From assembly GCA_964019055.1 (NCBI GenBank), contig OZ025206.1, forward strand, positions 6,668,117-6,732,116: a stretch of 64,000 nucleotides of DNA. The letters are read 5' to 3'. Under the pieces are notes generated by a model, which saw only the letters and a program-made list of their open reading frames with translations, searched no databases and was not told the DNA's origin. Shown here in pieces: positions 9,880 to 21,612 of this stretch (position 1 is its first letter; each line of letters begins with the position of its first letter). The DNA comes from Anthopleura xanthogrammica. Lineage: Eukaryota > Cnidaria > Anthozoa > Actiniaria > Actiniidae. The translations under genes were made by a program, and so were the position numbers.

Positions 9880-10895
9880 TGGGTTTTACATGTTTAAGAG
9901 TCATTGTCAGAGAAAACCGGGCAGAAGTTGAAAGATCGGGGTCGGCCGATTTCCACCAAATTTTCAGCAATGAAAGACCATCCGATTAGATGATGAACTG
10001 TGGTGTTGAAAGTTTCATTGAGCTTTTTCCTTTGGAGATAGACCACCCCCCTCGGTTTTCGATCGTGATCGGCCTTTGATCCACCAAAATTGAAGGCCTA
10101 ACTTCATCCCTTCAAAAACCAATATCGCTTTGTCTCTTCGAGTTTTAACATATTATTTGGAACATTTATTCTATGAACGAGAAGTCTTGAGGTTTTGAGT
10201 CAAATGAGATGAGTTTTGAAATTTTGACCCGGACTTGAAGTTTGCATACGAAGCCTGCTCAATTCACGATCTCAAAATTCATCAACTTTCGAATTCACGG
10301 AATTCAACAAATCCTAGTTATTTTTTAAATGAAGGACATTTTTTAAAAGCTCTATGTCTGGGCTTCAAGAAACTGCCAAAATCTTTTTGGGTCATTAAAT
10401 CCAACGAACGCAAGCAGCTTTCAAAGTTTACAAAAATTGCATTCTGAATTTGCATAATTGCCTTGAGTGTTTACTTCCGGTCGACTCAAGATTGCGATAC
10501 TGATCCCCGGCTTCGCCTTTAATACGCTTAGAGTTTATTTTCAAGGAAGATTTCAACTAGAACTACCGTATTTTGTGAAAATTAAAATTGTCTAACAAAG
10601 AAATTCCAAATAATACGACTCTGCGAGTATTACGAAGGCAGTTTATCTAAAGCTAATTTACATAAATTTAAACTCAAGTCTCTAGACTTTATAAAACACA
10701 ATTGAAAAGTGGAAAATGCGGAGATAAGGCGGAAAAGAAGCAAAAGGGCATCAATTATTGCACAAAGATCATCTTCGATTCGCTTTTCCCTTAATATCAA
10801 TTTAAGAATGATTATTTTTTACCGAACTGTTATACAGTTTGTTTATTCGACCACTACCAGTATCCGGCCATAAAAATGTTCTGTCGCTTTTTCAT
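9880..10895 (+). repeat. left arm of ~1-kb inverted repeat
   Basis: It pairs with 12673-13697 on the opposite strand. The inner roughly 700 bp is nearly identical, so the same 70-aa open frame appears at 10235-10447 (+) and 13121-13333 (-). Small differences (for instance at about 10130 and 10160) and an indel near 9930-9950 show that the arms are diverging towards the outside. The arms carry no recognised gene; the 70-aa frame has no known homology. Confidence 0.85.
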
Positions 10896-12672
10896 AGGTA
10901 TCAATTTGAAGCACAAAAACGAACAAACAAACAAGTAAACAAGCAAACAAACAAACAAATAAAAAGATATCTAGATGTTCCCCCTCTCCTACCCCCGTCC
11001 TCTGACTCACCTTGGAGGAGCTTTCATGGATTGCTGGGGAGAGTGAAAACAAATACGCTGAAAAGGTTATTCTCCTACAAATACACTTTACCTTGTTTTT
11101 CTAGCCATTTTGTTTCTCTCTCTATATATATATATTTAGTAAAATTCTACTACTATACTATTGCAAATCCTGCATTCTGATTGGCTAACGTACTCACTAT
11201 CTATCAGCCGATAGATAGTGGGTAGAGAAAGCCGGACTTGTTTTGAAAAAATGGCGGCTTTTCCTTCGCGCTTTTGTGAAGTTTAGTTTAGTTTAGTATA
11301 GTATAGTTTAGTTGAGATTTTTACTAAAACAATTAGAAGACTCACTCTCGATTTCTATCGACTTTGATAGTTGACTCGGGGCCGGAGGCCCTCGTCAACT
11401 ATCAGCCGATAGAAATCTCGAGTTCGTCTTCTAATTGTTAAATATGTTTTTATTTATTTACTTTCCGTTTTTGAAAAACGGAATATGGTATTTTAAACTA
11501 AATTTTAAAATGTTTGCAAATGGGCTGCCACTTTTCCATGATAATATCGACTCAATGATTATTTGGGTAACAGTCATTGCTTGCTATAAATATTAAATAG
11601 GTCATAACTTTTCAAGACCCTTTTTAGGAAGAAAAAAAAACCGCACTGAAAAAGGGAGAGTCACATAAATTTATGCTCATGCAGATGCCTCACAGAACAC
11701 TGGAAATCGCATTTCCGAGGCAGTTTCAATATCAAAATTGCACCCTCCTACCCGCTCCCATCACTTTCAGCGGCCGTTAAGTTAGTCACCCACCCACCCT
11801 CCACCCCCCAAATCATCTAAAAATCATATCTAAAAAATAACATGAATTATATAAAGATAATGCTGTCTCTAACAAGAACACAACAGGTCTTATTTCAATT
11901 TTGTATTGGAGGTATTAATGGTATGGTTTATGGTATTTTAGGGAGGTGACAGAAGTAAAATTAGGTATGCGATGCTTCTTTCTTCCCCTTTTCGTGTTAC
12001 ACATTTGTTTCAGCCCCTCCCCTATACCTGGATATATAACTACAGACTTATTTAAATCAATCATTGAATTAATATATTGCCCCTCTTTTCTCCTTGCATG
12101 AAAATTAGTAGACGGGGATAAAGACCACTTCATTCGACAATTTTCATTGCGCGCGTGTGTTTAGAAAGCGCTATACAAGTCACCTTTTTATTTACTTGTA
12201 CGGGGATGTCCCGCTGGACAGGAATCCTTTTTTAAGGTGGGGGGGGGGGGGGGGATTTTGTACTTAGATAGGGTAGGCAATAGACAATTTCAACGATGTT
12301 AAAAATTGTCTTGAATTGGGTCATCAGTCTCGGATAGTTTGGCGCTATCTAGCAATTTTTAAATGGGATACGGTATTAATTTTTTTGGCCCCAAATGTTT
12401 AACTTCTAACTGGGCCGGCGTAATACAGGGTGTAGAGTTTCACTTAGATAAGACTATGATTTAAAGTGCTGTGTTTATTTTGTAAAGGATCTTCTCTTTT
12501 ATCAGTGTGGCGATGTTTTTTTGGGGGGGAAATCGTGATCATGGTACTAATTCCTAGGGAATTCGAGAAAAACCTAAAGATTTCTCCGGAATTCTGGAAT
12601 CACGTCCTGTCATAATCGAAAAAATAGCTTTTTTTTACTTCGGTATGGATACGCGAATAATTCATTTTTCTG
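10896..12672. other. spacer of the inverted repeat
   Basis: A 1.78-kb loop without a gene. It contains a hairpin (11190-11226, TATCTATCAGCCGATAGATA), a longer palindrome (11328-11439), a TTTAG-type simple repeat (11281-11315) and a run of 16 G at 12239-12254. Confidence 0.5.
11328..11439. repeat. hairpin-forming palindrome in the spacer
   Basis: AACAATTAGAAGACTC at the left end is complementary to GTCTTCTAATTGTT at the right, and the inner arms pair through CGATTTCTATCG and the GGGGCCGGAGGCCC centre. It is probably a foldback element of its own. Confidence 0.6.
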
Positions 12673-13697
12673 ATGAAAAAGCGACAGAACATTTTTATGG
12701 CCGGATACTGGTAGTGGTCGAATAAACAAACTGTATAACAGTTCGGTAAAAAATAATCATTCTTAAATTGATATTAAGGGAAAAGCGAATCGAAGATGAT
12801 CTTTGTGCAATAATTGATGCCCTTTTGCTTCTTTTCCGCCTTATCTCCGCATTTTCCACTTTTCAATTGTGTTTTATAAAGTCTAGAGACTTGAGTTTAA
12901 ATTTATGTAAATTAGCTTTAGATAAACTGCCTTCGTAATACTCGCAGAGTCGTATTATTTGGAATTTCTTTGTTAGACAATTTTAATTTTCACAAAATAC
13001 GGTAGTTCTAGTTGAAATCTTCCTTGAAAATAAACTCTAAGCGTATTAAAGGCGAAGCCGGGGATCAGTATCGCAATCTTGAGTCGACCGGAAGTAAACA
13101 CTCAAGGCAATTATGCAAATTCAGAATGCAATTTTTGTAAACTTTGAAAGCTGCTTGCGTTCGTTGGATTTAATGACCCAAAAAGATTTTGGCAGTTTCT
13201 TGAAGCCCAGACATAGAGCTTTTAAAAAATGTCCTTCATTTAAAAAATAACTAGGATTTGTTGAATTCCGTGAATTCGAAAGTTGATGAATTTTGAGATC
13301 GTGAATTGAGCAGGCTTCGTATGCAAACTTCAAGTCCGGGTCAAAATTTCAAAACTCATCTCATTTGACTCAAAACCTCAAGACTTCTCGTTCATAGAAT
13401 AAATTTTCCAAATAATATGTTAAAACTCGAAGAGACAAAGCGATATTGGGTTTTGAAGGGATGAAGTTAGGCCTTCAATTTTGGTGGATCAAAGGCCGAT
13501 CACGATCGAAAACCGAGGGGGGTGGTCTATCTCCAAAGGAAAAAGCTCAATGAAACTTTCAACACCACAGTTCATCATCTAATCGGATGGTCTTTCATTG
13601 CTGAAAATTTGGTGGGAATTGACCGACCCCGATCCGTCACTTTCTCCGGTTTCTGCCCGGTTTTCTCTGACAATGACTCTTAACATCTAAACCTTTT
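12673..13697 (-). repeat. right arm of ~1-kb inverted repeat
   Basis: Reverse complement of 9880-10895. The outer end lies only about 10-30 bp from the start of the segment homologous to duplicated unit 1, so the inverted repeat abuts the duplication breakpoint. The outer 80 bp is the most diverged part. Confidence 0.85.
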
Positions 13698-13729
13698 TAA
13701 AACACTTTTACGCCATAATTTGTTTTTAG

Positions 13730-13968
13730 GATGCAAAATATTGGATAAAATTTTCGGTGCTCTAGCTCCCTAAAGCCCCCACCCCCTACCCCCGGCGGAT
13801 CATACCTCCATGCTCTAATGATTTGAAACGGTTTCCTGTTTACGAATTTTTTGAATATTTTCCGTGAATTGAAACCACTGTGCCATTAAGTGAAAGCTTT
13901 CATTTGAAATATTCCGCGACAAAGCGAAAACCGCAACGGAAGATCTCTCGAAAAGACAGCATTTACTA
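13730..13968 (+). other. putative non-coding 5' exon of secreted-protein gene, unit 2
   Basis: Counterpart of 227-452. It is preceded by TGTTTTTAG and followed by a GTAAGT donor at 13969. The coding exon begins after TTTTAAAG/GTTC at about 15080. The conserved borders support a spliced 5' UTR, though conserved promoter DNA would look similar. Confidence 0.4.
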
Positions 13969-15080
13969 GTAAGTTTTTCTTCAAATAATAACTCCTAACA
14001 ACTTTTAGAATTACTTAAATATTCTAAGGGGTATATCAGTAGTCAAAGCTAAAGCAGAGGCCTATGGAAAATTCTAGGTCTAGAAATTTCTCGTAGATAT
14101 AGTCATGAACGCAGATTGTATAATCATGATGAATTCGAAATCGGTTGTATACGGAACCTTTCCAGGAAAAAAATTGCAAAAAACAATTTTCAGATTGGAG
14201 GACCTAACACACTGGTTTTAACATTTTGTAGCATTACGTAGTACGGGCATTCAAAAATTGCAGGATCTGAGCTGAAGTTCGTTAAATTCCAATCTAGATA
14301 GCCAATATCAGGGTGTGAATGGGTATGACTGACAATGTTCTAAAATTTAACAGACAAACTTTTTAATTTAGCTTATCGTTAACATATTGATTTTCTTAGA
14401 TAATTTAACTTAATAGTAACACATAACATTTATAATTAAATTATTCACTTTCAGTCATTTTCAGTTGACTTCACCTGATAATGATTACAAGCCCTACATG
14501 TCATCAAAATGTCATAATCTTATATCACTATTTTTTCTTGTAAATTATGATTATTTTGCAAATATAGTTCTACGAAAAACCATTTGAATTTGTATAATTT
14601 CGCTGAATGCGCTCGTAAAAATAGGTGCTTTCCTTCGTGGTAACTGTAAACACCCCTAGCTGTTCTGCCTGCATATGTTATTTTCCTCTTTCTCCTCTTC
14701 ACGTTGACGATTCCTTTCGTCAGTATTCAACGATGTGTCCAATATAGACCACGATCAAAATTATTCTGAAAGTCAGGCTCAGTAACAGGAAATATAAACA
14801 TGCTTTTCTTATCGGAATCTTGTGCGCAACCAAGCTAATTTTGAAATATATTTAGCGTTATATAATTACGTTAATTTTATACATATGACGAGTTCACGCT
14901 CGCTTTATTGTCTTACTGCATGGTATTCAATATTATCTTGACTGGATTTTGTCTTTCGTTCACTCTTCCCAACACATTCAATTTCATGAAGGGCCAATCA
15001 TGATGTATTGCCAATTTTTTTCTAATGGGTTATATCTTGCAAAACATGATTTTTTAAGAATATTATTTTCAATTTTAAAG
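13969..15080 (+). other. putative 5' intron of unit 2
   Basis: Patchy similarity to the intron of unit 1, including 14245-14300. It lacks the palindromic repeats and the 449-bp TIR element found in unit 1, so it is closer to the ancestral state. No gene is seen. Confidence 0.4.
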
Positions 15081-15088
15081 GTTCGAAA

Positions 15089-16516
15089 ATGTGGCAATTA
15101 TTTTGTCTCTTCTTGATGGTAAAGTTTGGCATGGCAACCGTATGCGACCGTTCTTTGGGCCCGTCGGGAATCGTAGAGTGTATTATGATACCAAGATACA
15201 ACTATCAGTACCAATGGGCAACATGCCTGACTGATGCATACATCAAGCAAAAAAGCTCCCATCGACACAAGTGTATTGATCGCACCAGAACCTATTGTTG
15301 GTACCAGTGTATGCTTGAAGTCAATAACAAAGAATACGGTTCTGTGACAAACGACTGTTCCTGCAGTCCCAGTCCAACCGGCACCGTCCCTCCGCCGATA
15401 TCCCCTACAACATCTTTGCCACCAGAATGCTACAGTCCGTCCGGAAGTTCGTGTGACTGGTACCGCAACTGTTTAGAAAGAAAGTACCCTTGCGAGCCCA
15501 CCAGTAATGCGTACGCAATAGCATATGCCGAGAGGTTTTGTCGACTTTACGATGATCACAAAAACTGGTTTACTGAAAAGGGACAGAAGTGGATAGATGG
15601 TGTTCGCAAGTGTCTTCAAGTGTCTTTAGTACCCTTACTACGTCCATGGAGTAAGCCAACGTGCAAGCAAATAAGAGACTCGGCTTTTGCATCTCATACA
15701 CCATGCTACTTGAATCCTGACAAAGACGCGCCATCGATCTGTGATCTTGAATGTGGAGAGTATTTTAAGATCTTCTTCGTCATCAAAGGAGCGTTCGTAG
15801 ATTACGATACTGCATGGGAATCAATGAAAGGAATGTGGAACATTGGAAAACAGTGCGGTTTAAGATGTTCCAAAACATGGTTGCAAGAAAAGGGCAAAGA
15901 AATTGTGAAGATTTACAGATTAACTATCCAAAAGTTTAAGCGACGACAACGACGTTCCTCTGATCCCCTCCCCGAAGCAGATGCAAGAAGCAGGTTCGCT
16001 TACCGACTTGGTTCAGCCATCGCTAACTCAATGTCATGGAATAAGAATATCATGGAATGGCTTTCTTACCCTAGTAACCCCACAGGTAACATCAATTCTA
16101 GCAGTTTCGACATCTTCATAGTACTTGCTAATAAGAGGGGCCTGGGAATAGTAAACAACACTCAAGTGCCAATAAACCTGGACAGTACCGTCCAAAATCT
16201 CGCCGTGGCAATCAATCAAAGCAAGCTGCTCTTGAAAGTTGACGGATACGATGTACAGCTTAAATCCATGGCTTCATGTTCTGATAAGTCTTGTGAGCAA
16301 GCGCAGACTCTGGCAGTCTCAGACAAGCCAGACGGATACAATGTACGGCCTAAATCCATGGCTCCCTGTTCTGATAAGACTTGTAAGCAAGCGCAGACTC
16401 TGGCAGTCTCAGACAAGCCGCCTAACAGGCCTAACGGTGCTGCAAAGGTGTCGAAAAATCTCATGAAGGTATTCGGCCTCGCTGCTATTTCATTCATGTT
16501 CATGAACAAACGTTAA
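15089..16516 (+). CDS. secreted Cys-rich protein with furin-like site, copy 2 (possible stanniocalcin-like domain)
   Basis: 475 aa, paralogue of 3692-5011 with the same layout: signal peptide (1-17), YCWYQCM Cys-rich domain, PPISPTTSLPP linker, second Cys domain with DWYRNCLE, GQKWIDGVRKCLQ and CYL motifs, and a processing site RRQRR (285-289). The conserved SSDPLPEADARS segment and a C-terminal hydrophobic tail ending MNKR follow. It is longer because residues 385-414 (SMASCSDKSC, then QTLAVSDKP) are repeated in frame as 415-444, a 90-bp tandem duplication at 16241-16420 that adds a Cys pair. A 72-nt block around the processing site is identical in both paralogues, synonymous sites included. 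A secreted or surface role is inferred. The biochemical function is unknown. Confidence 0.85.
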   Translation: MWQLFCLFLMVKFGMATVCDRSLGPSGIVECIMIPRYNYQYQWATCLTDAYIKQKSSHRHKCIDRTRTYCWYQCMLEVNNKEYGSVTNDCSCSPSPTGTVPPPISPTTSLPPECYSPSGSSCDWYRNCLERKYPCEPTSNAYAIAYAERFCRLYDDHKNWFTEKGQKWIDGVRKCLQVSLVPLLRPWSKPTCKQIRDSAFASHTPCYLNPDKDAPSICDLECGEYFKIFFVIKGAFVDYDTAWESMKGMWNIGKQCGLRCSKTWLQEKGKEIVKIYRLTIQKFKRRQRRSSDPLPEADARSRFAYRLGSAIANSMSWNKNIMEWLSYPSNPTGNINSSSFDIFIVLANKRGLGIVNNTQVPINLDSTVQNLAVAINQSKLLLKVDGYDVQLKSMASCSDKSCEQAQTLAVSDKPDGYNVRPKSMAPCSDKTCKQAQTLAVSDKPPNRPNGAAKVSKNLMKVFGLAAISFMFMNKR

Positions 16517-17010
16517 GCACCAAAATGAATTGTGCTGATGTGGTTTGGTTAAACAATTGTAATGTAAGTTAGTTAGCACTAAAAACAGAGTTGACCATAC
16601 CCATAGAGCTAGTTCTGTTGTTACGTCTGGGAAAAATCTAGACTAGTCCTATCACCAAGGGTATCTTGTTTTAAATTTAAATCAAGGCCAAATTCTTGTC
16701 TAAATGTACTCTCACGAAAGACCACTATGGAACCAGTATTCCTTCACTTCATGTACAGGCTTCGTTCACGATAGGCAATTTAGAAATTAGCTTCATAAAA
16801 AAAATCGCACTGCTGAGCCATAACTTTCAAAATAAGCAATTGGGTTCTCGCATAATGTCGTATTAAGCTTAAATGTGCAATAGCATGCAGCTGATGATAA
16901 GCTGAAAACAAATTCTCTGATAGAAAATTATAATGTAAAACTAGTGGCGTCCTTGTATTTTATGCATGACCTAACATTTATAACATTGTTTTGACACTTT
17001 CAATAAAGAC
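16517..17010 (+). other. 3' UTR/downstream block of copy 2 with poly(A) signal
   Basis: Conserved with 6190-6830 except that unit 2 has no 1.15-kb insertion. AATAAA at 17002-17007 is the likely polyadenylation signal of the gene ending at 16516. Confidence 0.5.
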
Positions 17011-17172
17011 ACAAAATATCACCATTTGCAATTATAATTTATTCTCTGTAGATGTTTTGACCCTGTTTTGGCTGTGATTTTGAAACGCGCCAGTACAAAT
17101 TCATAATTTATTATTTGATGAACGTTTTCGACCTTAAGGTCATCATCATGATAAATTAATTAACATTTGCTC

Positions 17173-19817
17173 TTATTCTGCTGAATGAAGTTCGTCTTTT
17201 AGTAACGTATATTCTGCATTCGGTGACTCAGAATCATCTTCGGTCTTCTTCCTCGTACAGTGCATAGCACTGCAGTTGTTCACAAGAACAAACAGGAACA
17301 GATCTACAATACTGATAACCCCAAGTAGCAAAAATGTATAGGGACATCCAATAAGACTGACTATAATTCCTCCAACCATACCTCCCCCTCCATTCCCTAG
17401 GCCAAAATACACCCCACCCAGTATACCCTGCATCGTCGTGGTTGCCCCTGGAATCAACCCTACAAATACCACCCCAGCAGACCATACTGCTGCGCTTGTT
17501 AACCCATGCAGAAGCTCCAAAGGCAGTACCAACCAACTGTTGGTAATAAATGCGTACCCAAAGAAACGGATGGCATAACATATTAGCCCTGCGTAAAGAA
17601 CTCGGTGATGGCCGAAGAATAGGATCATATTCCCCGAAATAAAGTACATAAAGACCTCAGAGAGGCACTGTAGAGATATGATGCAGCTAAAGAGAAATTG
17701 TGTCCCCCCGATGTCTTGTAAGTGCCAAAGTAGGAATGTCTGGATTATTCCCGTTGCACAGCCGCAGAAAAGCATTGTTAACATAAAGTAGATGTAAGTA
17801 CAATCGCAGAGAATACTGCTAAAACCCTTGAGAAAACTTTCGCTTTCATGTTTGGCGTCGTCGAACTCAAAAAGAAACCCAATGAGAATAGCTATTCCCA
17901 TTAGAATGGCAAAGGAGTAGAAACACGGCATGTAGTCAACGTTAAGGGGATTATTGCAGTTGTTAAGTTCTTGAATTGTGCTGATACAAGCACCGATAAC
18001 AAACGCGCCAAGCCCCCAGCCAAATGATCCCCACAGTCTTTGTTTGCCGTAGTCTTCTCTGCTATCGCCTTTCGAGAGAAAAAAGTATCAGTGTATAAAA
18101 TATTAAAACTCTTGCGTTATGAATGCACATATAAAGAAAAGTAAGGGGTAATTTATCCTATGCTTGGCACCTAAAGGCTCCGACACACGGTGCAACATCG
18201 CACTGAAATATAAAAATTTGAATGTCTTTTATTATTTATATGTAATTTGTATTATCCTCGTAAATTAAACGAAAAAATCAAGTTATTTCTCTGATTTGGC
18301 TGCTGTAATAGTACTGTAATCATAATATTGCAAGCAATGTTGCATGGAATGTTGCACCGTGTATATATGAGCCTTAACCATAATAAAATTGATAAATGCG
18401 CGAATGCGCGCGCATTACCTTAAAGATGAGGATTTTTCGGAATCATCAAAAAAAGGAAAAAATTAGGAAATGAGGGGATGAAAGTGAGCGCATTTGCATA
18501 TTTGTTGTCCTTACCAAGTTGTTGAAGTGTAGCGATATCAGCTAGAGTAGACGAAGGCGATGACAACAGAGTCCCTACAACTGTGATCACAAACAGCACC
18601 GTAAACATATGACTATTCTGGTTCTTTTGCCATTCATTTGACTCCTGGGTCTCCTTATAATCCACAATGGTATCCAAAGGCCAGGGATAGTGTCCTTGCA
18701 TGTTGAGATAATCAAAGATCCTCTCTAACTGTTCTCGAGTGAATATTGATGTAATTTCACTGGTGTTGAGGCCCTCGCTTGAGTTTGCACGCGACTCAGC
18801 AATAGATAAAATCTTGGATACAAACTCGCTTTTGAATTTATCTGATTTACGGAGTTTATGACTTAACTCTCTTAAATATGCATTGAACTTATTTTCATTT
18901 TTGTCCTTATTCTTCTCCATTTCCGTCGATACACTTCTCGTAAAAAATTTCCGGTTCCAAATGAAAAAGGAATTATTTTCGAATTCCATATTGTTACTTT
19001 TTCCTGCCCCAAAATTTACTACTGTTTTATTATTCCGACCGTAACTAGGCAACGTTCGACGTTCTATGACATTTTCTACCCCTCCGCTTTGGGACACCTT
19101 TTTATCGGTTTCCAAAATTTCTGAATAACTTGAATTTTCAGAATTTCTTTTTGAAGTGGTTTGGATGCGATGTGAAGAGATGGAAGATGAAGTGGGACTG
19201 TTTTTTGCAATCAAATCATTCAGTATATCCTCAGCTAGACTCATGGAACTATTGTCCTGACAATATCCCACATGGAAAACCGGAGATACGAGAGATATAG
19301 AATAATATGCTACTAACCAAGCTACAAGGGAGAATATGAAAATGAATTTACTCTTCTTATAAAAGTCTGCAACGACGCCCCACATTGGAATTGCTACCAT
19401 TTTGATCAGAGGACCGATTCCCAGTAGTATTCCAGTTTGTTTAGCAGACAGCCAGAGTTGTTTATAAAACACGGACAAAAATGGTATCAGAGAACCAACT
19501 GCTGCGTAGAAAAAGAAGAAAAAGCCCTTATATATTAGCATTGTAGTGTTGACACTCAGACAACTGCAATGACATTTTGAATCATCATTCTTGTCACTTG
19601 TATCAGCGAAGTTACGTTTTCTTTGTCTGTTCTGTTTACCCTGCGAGTCTTTATCCAATTCTTGCAGATCATTTTCGTCAGTAAATAACCGGTTTTCTTC
19701 TGTAAATATTTGGTTCGTATTTTCGTCTTGTTCTGGTTGTCCCAATGCTTTTTCAAGGCAATCAACTCTGTCATTTTTATAAGATGAGCTGAAATCTTCA
19801 CTGTGATGGACATCCAT
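17173..19817 (-). CDS. MFSD6-like major facilitator transporter, two exons
   Basis: Exon 1 is 19817-18515 and exon 2 is 18068-17173, giving 732 aa. The donor is CTTG/GTAAGG and the acceptor CGAAAG/GCGATAGC. Joining them in phase 1 gives LQQLG followed by DSREDYGKQRLWGSFGWG, the MFSD6 family signature seen in its paralogues. It has an acidic N-terminal tail (1-90), TM1 from about 95, a motif-A-like WGVVADFYKKSK, a very long Asn/Ser-rich extracellular loop (about 170-405) ending in PWP, and then the C-terminal helices including GVYFGLGNGGGG. The family is MFS_1_like, the group of human MFSD6; substrates are unknown. The extracellular loop is the longest in the cluster. The genomic end of the cluster is next to secreted-protein unit 2 (convergent). 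Confidence 0.88.
18069..18514 (-). other. intron of the first MFSD6-like gene
   Basis: 446 bp between a GTAAGG donor and a T-rich tract ending CGAAAG. Nothing else is recognisable. Without splicing, the upstream frame would run into a stop at 18420. Confidence 0.8.
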
Positions 19818-21612
19818 GTTTTTTTATCATCCGGTACGAGGATATACTGGTCTTATGATCTTATTTATTCGCTCCATTCCAACGGGTACCATTTGATACC
19901 ATGGCAACCATCCTTCTCCGTTAACTTGTTAATTGCCTCATCAGGGTTTCTGCCCAGAGGCCGGAACCCGAGGAGACATATATTGGAGTCCCCGCGTATG
20001 TATGTAAGTATATAGGTAAGAGAAAAATTTCGATTTCACAGGTTTTGGGAATTAAGGACCGCTGGGATTGTGACTGGCTTCAATAAACGCAGGAAATGAA
20101 TTGGTTCGAAGATCGAAACCATAACAACTTCAAAGGTAACTGATTGACATGCAAGTCTAGATCGTATCTCAAGCACAATTAATGTTTTCTCGAGCACGTA
20201 TTCGCTGTTTATGTGGTTCTTTCAGGATTTTCTTGGGATTAGACCATTCGAGCATTTATGCACGGGTTCGAGTATTTATGCAGTGAAGCGTGTTTGAATA
20301 TTTCAATAGACTCGAATTTTTAGACCCAGCCTGAGGGTTTTGTGGTATTTTGGTATCAGGGCATTTTAACCCCGGCCGTATTAAAGAGACTTACTCCAGC
20401 ACTGAATTAACAGTGATTTACGAATGAAGACGAGCTGAAAAAAATTTTAAACGGATTTGTTTAAAAAATTTGTATGCTAAATTGGCTGTGGATGGGAATA
20501 AATAGTTCATTAGTTTTGGACTGCTGTAGCCAGACCGTCACACTGAAGTCAAAAGGAAATGCCTGGTTCCATGACACTAGCGTCTTAATCGTAATCGTAG
20601 GGAACATACGCAGACTCAGTATAACGTAGCATACTGCTCAGTGCTTGTCATACTTAACAGTGTTTGTCAACCTTAGTTATAAATGCAACATGAGTCTACG
20701 TGTGTTGCTTACGATTACAATTATGACGCTAATGTGAACCAGGCTTAACGTACCACGCGTAACGCAACGCCTTTTGTCAGAAAATTTCACTAAATTAAGT
20801 GTATTTGCCTTTCTAATTTCTTTTCAAAAATATCTAACAATGCAATTTTCCGATTTTCCGAGTTAGTGAATTTTTTAACCTCGGGGAATATTTTTAACCT
20901 CATGGGACTCTACTTGTCTTCTGGGGTAAATAACAAAATAAAAATCCCTTGTCTCAGTCCCGCCAATATCTCCAATATCACCTAGGATAAATTTTATTAA
21001 TTTTTAAGCCCTTTTTGAGTTTTAATTTTCATTGCCTTGATTACCTTTCAAAAATTCAAATAAAATCCTAACTTATTTGAAAGATTTTAAAGCTTGATTA
21101 AAATTACTTGGTTTTCAAGCTTCGTTAATAAACCGAAAAAAATACAAAGATTTGTTGAAAAAATTGTTGTCCTCCAGGCTACTGCAAATCATATCTTTAG
21201 GCATATACATGTCTTTTATTTTTTTCCTGAGTAAATGTTCATAAAAAGTAAGCGAGAAAAAACTGTAGTGGGAAGAATTTAAAAACCGATAATTAAAAAA
21301 AAAAATTAAATCGTCATTCTGCTTTTTGATCACAGCTGTATTCATTTGTATTCATTTCTATTCATCTTATGCTGTCTCCAAATCTTGCACCATGCATGAC
21401 AAATGACACTCCTTGGAAAACGAATATAGTCTTTGACTTGTCTTAGTTTGCATTAGTTCATTGGGGGGGGGGGGGGGGGAGTAAGTAAGAAAGAAAATGG
21501 AGGATGTCGAAAGCCACTTTAACTTTTACGTCGCTTTACTTATTTAATAACAAAAATGATATATACAACTGATTATAAATATCTACAAGCAGTAATAAAA
21601 TATTTCATTGAT
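19818..21612. other. intergenic region between first MFSD6-like gene and SGNH gene
   Basis: No coding region seen. It should hold the promoter of the 17173-19817 gene near 19820-20000 and the 3' end of the SGNH gene near 21540-21610, where TTTATT/AATAAA-type motifs occur on the minus strand (21593-21600). A run of 17 G lies at 21463-21479. Confidence 0.4.

Noticed and set aside
10235..13333. 70-aa open frame occurring twice (10235-10447 and 13121-13333)
   Set aside because: It is duplicated only because it lies in the inverted-repeat arms; no homology, no start context or splice evidence supports a gene.
18420..18514. Extension of the first MFSD6-like exon to a stop at 18420
   Set aside because: It reads through a GTAAGG donor. 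The spliced product restores the conserved family sequence.
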